Shown here piece by piece: positions 59,246 through 64,000 of a stretch of 64,000 bases of DNA. A program made the translations under genes and the position numbers. How positions within the stretch are numbered: position 1 is the first letter of the stretch; every line of letters begins with the position of its first letter. The notes beneath the pieces were generated by a model that saw only the letters and a list, made by a program, of their open reading frames with translations, was not told the DNA's origin and did not search any database. Origin of the DNA: Fimenecus sp963624605 (GTDB taxonomy: Bacteria > Bacillota > Clostridia > Oscillospirales > Acutalibacteraceae); NCBI GenBank assembly GCA_963624605.1, contig CAVFQD010000001.1, positions 1-64,000 on the forward strand, given 5' to 3'.

Positions 59246-60562
59246 ATGCACTTTAACAGGATAATTTCACTTGTGCTGGTAATAGCTCTTACCTGCCCGA
59301 TATGCTATCAGACCGATTTATTCGCAAGGCGTACCGACTATTCAAATAAGGTAAAGGCTGTTTCGCAGGAAAGCGGCACATATACCGAAGCTGAAATTAC
59401 AAGCGGACTTACCCGTGAGTTCGAGAGCAGGGAAAAGGATATTGACAGGCTGATAAGTGCCGCCGAGGCAAGTGGAGATACCGATTTCGGGGAGCAGGTA
59501 AACACAGCTTTTACAAGGCTTTATTCGCTTCTTAAAAAGGTTATACTTTCGGGAGGAAGCATTGAATACAGCGATGTGGAAAACGAGCTTACGGACATTT
59601 TCAACAGCCTGTTTGCACTTGACACAAAGCTCAACGAAATAAGCCCCGAGGCAATGGGCGACCTTACGAACAGAGGCTTTGTAACGCAGGCGATTTCCAT
59701 TGTGTGGGATATTGTAACCGCCTTTGACAAGAGCAGGGTGGCTTCGCAGACTATGGAAACGGGCGTTACCCGACTTGAGGACATTCCCTATATCGACGAC
59801 GGCACGAACGAGCATATGCTTGATGTTTATTATCCCGAGGGCACAAGCGAAAAGCTTCCCGTTATAATCGACATCCACGGCGGCGGACTTATGATGGGCG
59901 ACAAGGATTCGAATAAGATTTACTGCTCCGTGCTTGCAAAGAGAGGCTACACGGTGGTATGCGTCAATTACAGACTTTCGCCCGATGTTCTGTATCCGTC
60001 GCAGGTTCAGGATATTATGGCGGCGTTTAAGTGGGTAAACGACAATGCCGACAGCTATAATATCGACCTTGACAAGGTCTATGTTACGGGCGACTCCGCA
60101 GGCGGCAACCTTGCTTATTATGTTCCGCTTGTCGAGACAAGTCCCGAGCTTTGCGAGCTTTACGGCGTATCTCCGTCGGGACTTCAAATTGACGCCTTGG
60201 GTCTTGTTTCGGGTATGTACGATATGAAAACGGGCGTCAATGCTCCGCTCATATCCTGCTATTTCGGCTTTGACTATAAAAACTCGCCGTATTATCCGTA
60301 TTTACAGCCCGAAGAGGTTTTGCCGCTGGGCGAGCTACCTCCGTGCTATATGGTGTCATGTTCAAGGGATTTCCTCCATTCTTCGGCAGAACACTTCGAC
60401 AGCGTTTTGACCGAGCAGGGGATTGAGCATGTTTACCGTGACTGGGGCTTGACCGTGAACAAGTCGTCGGGGCACATAACGAGTGTTGCGTATCCGGACC
60501 TTGAAGAGAGTCAACAGACCATTGACGAAATGCTTGAATTTTTTCAAATGCACACAGAATAA
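59246..60562 (+). CDS. Secreted alpha/beta-hydrolase esterase
   Basis: A 438-aa hydrolase of the hormone-sensitive-lipase type. An N-terminal signal-like hydrophobic segment (about residues 6-21) precedes a helical domain of about 140 residues. The hydrolase core has the oxyanion motif H-G-G-G near residue 210 and the nucleophile G-D-S-A-G-G near residue 284. The acid and His are likely D near 374 and the H in S-S-G-H-I near 410. It may deacetylate or de-esterify plant polysaccharides, a reading supported only by the neighbouring araAD genes. Confidence 0.87.
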   Translation: MHFNRIISLVLVIALTCPICYQTDLFARRTDYSNKVKAVSQESGTYTEAEITSGLTREFESREKDIDRLISAAEASGDTDFGEQVNTAFTRLYSLLKKVILSGGSIEYSDVENELTDIFNSLFALDTKLNEISPEAMGDLTNRGFVTQAISIVWDIVTAFDKSRVASQTMETGVTRLEDIPYIDDGTNEHMLDVYYPEGTSEKLPVIIDIHGGGLMMGDKDSNKIYCSVLAKRGYTVVCVNYRLSPDVLYPSQVQDIMAAFKWVNDNADSYNIDLDKVYVTGDSAGGNLAYYVPLVETSPELCELYGVSPSGLQIDALGLVSGMYDMKTGVNAPLISCYFGFDYKNSPYYPYLQPEEVLPLGELPPCYMVSCSRDFLHSSAEHFDSVLTEQGIEHVYRDWGLTVNKSSGHITSVAYPDLEESQQTIDEMLEFFQMHTE

Positions 60563-60595
60563 ACACTTATGACGGCGTTCGCACACTATCGAGCC

Positions 60596-60624
60596 TTGAA
60601 AACAACAGGCGGATATAATATAAT
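60596..60624 (+). promoter_or_regulatory. Promoter of araA-araD operon
   Basis: TTGAAA (60596-60601), a 17-bp spacer and TATAAT (60619-60624), 61 bases before araA. No AraR-like operator is recognised. Confidence 0.75.
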
Positions 60625-60685
60625 AATTGAGTTAGGACAGGGTCGGGCACGGCTCGGCAAATACATATATAAAGGCGGGTAAATT

Positions 60686-62155
60686 ATGAAAAACAATATT
60701 TTCTATTTTGTTGTCGGTTCGCAGTTCCTCTACGGCGAGGAAACCTTGATTGAAATTGACAAACATTCAAAAATAATGGTTGACGGCTTTAATGCCGACA
60801 AAAATATTCCCTGTACCGTAAAATGGTTTCCGTGCGTTAAAACAAGCGAGGAAATTTACAACATAATGAACGAGGCTAACAACGATGAAAGCTGTGCGGG
60901 CGTTATTACCTGGATGCACACCTTCTCCCCGTCAAAGATGTGGGTAAAGGGTCTTACTGCGTTGAGAAAGCCTTATCTTCATCTCAATACACAGTTCAAC
61001 CGTGAAATCCCGTGGAACGATATTGATATGGACTTTATGAACCTCAATCAGTCGGCGCACGGCGACCGTGAGCACGGTTATATTGCCGCAAGACTCCGTA
61101 TGAACAGAAAGGTTGTTGTCGGCTTCTGGCAGGACGAGGATTTCACACGGCAGATAGGCGTCTGGATGAGAGCGGCTGTCGGTGCGGCTGAGTCGAGAAA
61201 GCTCAGGGTGCTTCGTATTTCAGACAATATGCGTAATGTTGCCGTTACCGAGGGCGACAAGGTCGAGGCTTTGATAAAGCTCGGCTGGAGCGTTGACCAC
61301 TACGGCGTAGGCGATATTATCTCGGAGGTCGATAAGGTAACCGAGGAAGAAATCGACGAGCAGATGATTGCTTACGAAAACGAATATGAATTTGACACCG
61401 ACAACATTCAGTCGGTTCGTTATCAGGCTCAGGAAGAGGTTGCGCTGAAGAAATTCCTTGACAGGGGCAATTTCAAGGCGTTCCATACGAATTTTGAGGA
61501 TTTGCAGGGACTTCGTCAGCTTCCCGGACTTGCGGCGCAGGACCTTATGAGGCAGGGCTACGGCTTCGGTGCAGAGGGCGACTGGAAGGTTGCCGCAATG
61601 ACGAGAATTATGAAGGTTATGGCAGAGGGCATCGGCAAGGGCACTGCCTTTATGGAGGATTACACGCTTCATCTTGAAAAGGGCAATGAAATGATACTCG
61701 GCGCTCATATGCTTGAGGTCTGCCCGACCATTGCCTGCGAAAAGCCGAAAATTCAGGTGCACCCTCTCGGCATAGGCGACAGAGAGGATCCTGCGAGACT
61801 TGTTTTCAAGGCGAAAAAAGGCTCGGCTATCGTTGTTTCGCTTGTCGATATGGGCGACAGGTTCAGAATGATTGTAAACGACATTGAGTGTCAGACGCAG
61901 GAGCACGATATGCCCAAGCTCCCCGTTGCGGGAGTTCTTTGGAAGCCGCTTCCCGACTTCAAGACCTCGGCTACGGCTTGGATATATGCGGGCGGAGCGC
62001 ATCACTCTGTGCTTTCATACGACCTTACCGCAGAGCATATGCGTGATTTTGCCGAGATTATGGGCATTGAATTTGTATATATCAACAAGGATACAAAAAT
62101 TCCCGAATTCAGAAAAGAGCTTGAATACAACGATGTTATCTGGAGGAACAAATAA
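60686..62155 (+). CDS. araA: L-arabinose isomerase
   Basis: A 489-aa enzyme that converts L-arabinose to L-ribulose. The N-terminus [12 protein letters not shown] is the family signature. Likely Mn-binding residues fall in G-F-G-A-E-G-D-W near residue 296, L-H-L-E-K-G near 328 and G-A-H-H-S-V near 437. A one-base overlap with araD (TAATG) couples translation. No araB kinase is in view. Confidence 0.97.
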   Translation: MKNNIFYFVVGSQFLYGEETLIEIDKHSKIMVDGFNADKNIPCTVKWFPCVKTSEEIYNIMNEANNDESCAGVITWMHTFSPSKMWVKGLTALRKPYLHLNTQFNREIPWNDIDMDFMNLNQSAHGDREHGYIAARLRMNRKVVVGFWQDEDFTRQIGVWMRAAVGAAESRKLRVLRISDNMRNVAVTEGDKVEALIKLGWSVDHYGVGDIISEVDKVTEEEIDEQMIAYENEYEFDTDNIQSVRYQAQEEVALKKFLDRGNFKAFHTNFEDLQGLRQLPGLAAQDLMRQGYGFGAEGDWKVAAMTRIMKVMAEGIGKGTAFMEDYTLHLEKGNEMILGAHMLEVCPTIACEKPKIQVHPLGIGDREDPARLVFKAKKGSAIVVSLVDMGDRFRMIVNDIECQTQEHDMPKLPVAGVLWKPLPDFKTSATAWIYAGGAHHSVLSYDLTAEHMRDFAEIMGIEFVYINKDTKIPEFRKELEYNDVIWRNK

Positions 62156-62859
62156 TGCTTGAACAGTTAAAGCAGGATGTTTACAGGGCTAATATGCAGC
62201 TTAAAGAGTTCGGCTTGGTTGTTCTGACCTGGGGTAATGTTTCGGCAATCGACAGGGAAACGGGCTTGGTTGTTATCAAGCCGTCGGGCGTTCCTTATGA
62301 TACAATGAAAGCCGAGGATATGGTGGTTGTCGATTTGGACGGGAATATTGTCGAGGGTATGCTCAACCCCTCGTCCGACACACCCACACACCTTGAGCTT
62401 TATCGGAATTTTGAGAGTATCGGTGCGGTTGTGCACACACATTCTGCGTGGGCAACCTCTTTTGCGCAGGCGGGTAGGGAGATAAAGGCATACGGTACAA
62501 CGCACGCAGATTTTGCAAACCGTTCCGTTCCCTGTACCAGAGGACTTACAAAGGCAGAGGTCGAGGGCGAATATGAGCTCAACACGGGCAAGGTAATTGT
62601 CGAGTGCTTCAAGAACGAAAGCATAAATCCCGACGACTGCCCGGCGGTTCTCATTCACAGGCACGGACCGTTCTGCTGGGGCAAAAGCTGCTTCAAGGCG
62701 GTTGAAAATGCGCTCATTCTCGAAGAGGTTGCCAAAATGGCATTTAGGACGGAGCAGATTGCCGCAGTTGAGCAAAAACAGGTCGGAATTGAGGATTATC
62801 TCCTCGCAAAGCATTATAACCGCAAGCACGGCAAGAACGCATATTACGGTCAGAAATGA
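62155..62859 (+). CDS. araD: L-ribulose-5-phosphate 4-epimerase
   Basis: A 234-aa class II aldolase-fold epimerase that yields D-xylulose 5-phosphate. G-N-V-S-A-I-D near residue 25 and the zinc histidines in V-V-H-T-H-S-A (about residues 92-98) are present. A late H-R-H-G-P-F near residue 170 gives the third ligand. The pair araA-araD lacks a ribulokinase here, so araB must lie elsewhere. Confidence 0.96.
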   Translation: MLEQLKQDVYRANMQLKEFGLVVLTWGNVSAIDRETGLVVIKPSGVPYDTMKAEDMVVVDLDGNIVEGMLNPSSDTPTHLELYRNFESIGAVVHTHSAWATSFAQAGREIKAYGTTHADFANRSVPCTRGLTKAEVEGEYELNTGKVIVECFKNESINPDDCPAVLIHRHGPFCWGKSCFKAVENALILEEVAKMAFRTEQIAAVEQKQVGIEDYLLAKHYNRKHGKNAYYGQK

Positions 62860-62875
62860 ATTAAATGTAATTTTT

Positions 62876-62903
62876 AAGGACGGATTTTCCGTCCTTATTT
62901 TTT
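62876..62903 (+). terminator. Terminator after araD
   Basis: A 9-bp stem (AAGGACGGA / TCCGTCCTT) followed by ATTTTTT. Confidence 0.85.
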
Positions 62904-62925
62904 GTAAAAATTAAACGATGACACG

Positions 62926-62990
62926 GTAGGGCGGGGGCAGCGCCCTTACGGGCGAGGTAAGAGTGAATAGTGAATAATGAATAGTGAATA
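62926..62990. repeat. Dispersed intergenic repeat A, copy 2
   Basis: GTAGGGCGGGGGCAGCGCCC, the TTACGGGCG hairpin, AAGAGTGAATAGTGAATAATG and AGTGAA follow the order of copy 1 at 54566-54637. This copy lacks the central hairpin of copy 1. Confidence 0.7.
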
Positions 62991-63030
62991 GGTGTGGGTG
63001 CTTCGCACGGATTAAAAACTATAACGAACT

Positions 63031-63057
63031 GCGTAGGGATAGGGCTCGCCCCTGTCC
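63031..63057. repeat. Dispersed intergenic repeat B, copy 2
   Basis: GCGTAGGGATAGGGCTCGCC then CCTGTCC. It differs from the block at 54694-54720 by one base, but its right half (the second inverted arm) is missing. A then B occur in the same order and orientation at both sites. Confidence 0.7.
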
Positions 63058-63087
63058 TAAATCCTATTCACATAACATTAAACAAAA

Positions 63088-63110
63088 AGCAGACAGCCAA
63101 GCTGTCTGCT
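63088..63110 (-). terminator. Terminator of the XRE remnant
   Basis: A 10-bp stem AGCAGACAGC / GCTGTCTGCT with a 3-base loop. On the minus strand it is followed by TTTTTG. It directly abuts the stop of the XRE fragment. Confidence 0.7.
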
Positions 63111-63241
63111 TATCTGTTTATTTCGGGGTTGTCTGTGCGCTCAAGAAGATAGTCAACGGAAACATTGAAATAATCGGCGATTTTAATAAGCGTTGCATAA
63201 TCCGCCTCACGCAACGGAAATCCGTTCGGGGCGTGGAATTT
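63110..63241 (-). pseudogene. C-terminal remnant of an XRE-family regulator
   Basis: On the minus strand the frame reads K-F-H-A-P-N-G-F-P-L-R-E-A-D-Y-A-T-L-I-K then I-A-D-Y-F-N-V-S-V-D-Y-L-L then E-R-T-D-N-P-E-I-N-R and stop. The D-Y-x-T-L-I-K-I-A-x-Y-F-N-V-S-x-D-Y-L-L-x-R-T-D block is the classic end of small XRE repressors. A stop codon precedes K-F-H and no helix-turn-helix remains. The rest of 62860-63356 holds only repeats A and B and AT-rich sequence. Confidence 0.75.
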
Positions 63242-63356
63242 TTATATGCAACCGTAGGACAAAATCACCGATAAAATTTCGCCGAATTCAATCGTTTTAT
63301 ATTTTGTATAAAATCGCCTTTTTTGTAAAAAATCTTATTAAAGGACAGGTGATTTT

Positions 63357-64000
63357 ATGATTGAGCGTTTTGGCAAATACACATTGAAGCTGAACGAAAG
63401 GCCGTCGGTAATCGGATATGCGGGCGTAGTCGGCAAGACTGAGGGCGAGGGACCGCTCAAAGAGGAATTTGACCATATTTTTGAGGATGACACCCTCGGC
63501 GAGGAGTCGTTTGAGAAATCGGAGAGCAGTCTGCAAAGGGAGGCTGTTCTGCGTGCAATGATAAAATCGGGCAGACCCATAGAGGATGTCGAATACATTT
63601 TTGCGGGCGATTTGCTCAATCAGTGCACGGCGTCAACCTTTTCTCTGCGTGAGTTCGGAATACCGCTTTTGGGGCTGTTCGGCGCTTGCTCGACCATGGC
63701 GCTGTCGCTGGGACTTGCGAGCGTGTTCGTAAACTGCGAAGCCTCCGCTCTTGCGGTTGCGGCAACCTCGTCACATTTCTGTTCCGCCGAAAGGCAATTC
63801 CGCCTGCCACTCGAATATGGAGGTCAGCGCACCCCGACGGCGCAGAGAACCGTAACAGGGGCGGGGGCAAGCGTTGTGGCAAGGCACATTCCGAACAAGC
63901 CGTGCATAGAGGCGGTTACATTCGGCAAAATCGTTGATTTGGGAATTAAGGACTCTGCTAATATGGGTGCGGCTATGGCACCTGCGGCGGCAATGACAAT
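63357..64000 (+). CDS. spoVAD: Stage V sporulation protein AD (5' part; runs off window)
   Basis: The first 214 codons of a thiolase-fold protein of the SpoVAD family, which binds dipicolinic acid during its import into the forespore. G-K-Y-T-L-K-L-N-E-R-P-S-V-I-G-Y-A-G opens the protein. F-G-A-C-S-T-M-A near residue 108 holds the position of the thiolase Cys. AGGACAGGTGAT precedes the ATG at 63357. No spoVAC lies directly upstream in this window. The stop is not reached by base 64000. Confidence 0.95.
   Translation, partial: MIERFGKYTLKLNERPSVIGYAGVVGKTEGEGPLKEEFDHIFEDDTLGEESFEKSESSLQREAVLRAMIKSGRPIEDVEYIFAGDLLNQCTASTFSLREFGIPLLGLFGACSTMALSLGLASVFVNCEASALAVAATSSHFCSAERQFRLPLEYGGQRTPTAQRTVTGAGASVVARHIPNKPCIEAVTFGKIVDLGIKDSANMGAAMAPAAAMT

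Overview
The window reads as chromosome from an anaerobic, spore-forming member of the Bacillota, most likely class Clostridia (an Oscillospiraceae/Ruminococcaceae-like gut bacterium). Three things support this: a six-subunit Rnf complex, an oxygen-sensitive class III ribonucleotide reductase and a SpoVAD gene; the Gram-positive CtsR-McsA-McsB-ClpC stress operon; and strong Shine-Dalgarno sites with ATG, GTG and TTG starts. The taxonomic placement is inference from gene content. Most of the window is dense core genome, and accessory DNA sits in a few places.

Layout. 1-1.8 kb: pyrB-pyrI (pyrimidine synthesis) and a small cupin. 1.8-5.7 kb: a DUF1295 membrane protein, then an accessory MerR / cupin / carboxymuconolactone decarboxylase / aldo-keto reductase cassette with a typical MerR promoter, followed by two decayed gene fragments and a low-molecular-weight tyrosine phosphatase. 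5.8-9.1 kb (minus strand): VTC-type polyphosphate polymerase, DUF4956 membrane protein and CotH kinase, a poorly understood cell-envelope system. 9.2-12 kb (minus strand): nrdD-nrdG under two NrdR-like boxes. 12.2-14.4 kb: a tiny cysteine-rich membrane ORF, a PfkB kinase and an iron-dependent alcohol dehydrogenase. 14.5-21.5 kb: apbE, a NusG-II protein, a Gx transporter and rnfCDGEAB, where ApbE presumably flavinylates RnfD and RnfG. 21.5-26.5 kb: a tiny hydrophobic ORF and ctsR-mcsA-mcsB-clpC with two CtsR operators. 26.6-29.2 kb: ylmH, a 129-bp tandem repeat, and pyruvate kinase preceded by a three-way-junction attenuator that looks like a riboswitch.

29.4-39.5 kb is a mixed region: GH29 fucosidase, FliB-like methylase, a membrane-anchored EEP phosphatase, a nucleotidyltransferase, a VanY-type peptidase, a membrane M28 peptidase, a lipoprotein, a sialidase-like protein and a YdcF protein. 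39.5-59.1 kb is information-processing core: infC (apparent AUC start)-rpmI-rplT; then an rRNA methyltransferase, dprA, topA, trmFO, plsX, rnc, a radical SAM protein, smc, ftsY and rdgB; then yhbY, nadD, yqeK, rsfS and leuS. FtsY carries an unusual acidic C-terminal extension. 59.1-62.9 kb: a small ORF, a secreted esterase and araA-araD. The right end has dispersed intergenic repeats, an XRE-regulator remnant and the start of spoVAD, which runs off the window.

The most interesting items are the pyk leader, the VTC-DUF4956-CotH operon, the FtsY tail with an ORF in another frame, the pyrB/DUF1295 shared leader, the decayed genes at 5.06-5.23 kb, and the intergenic repeat families.
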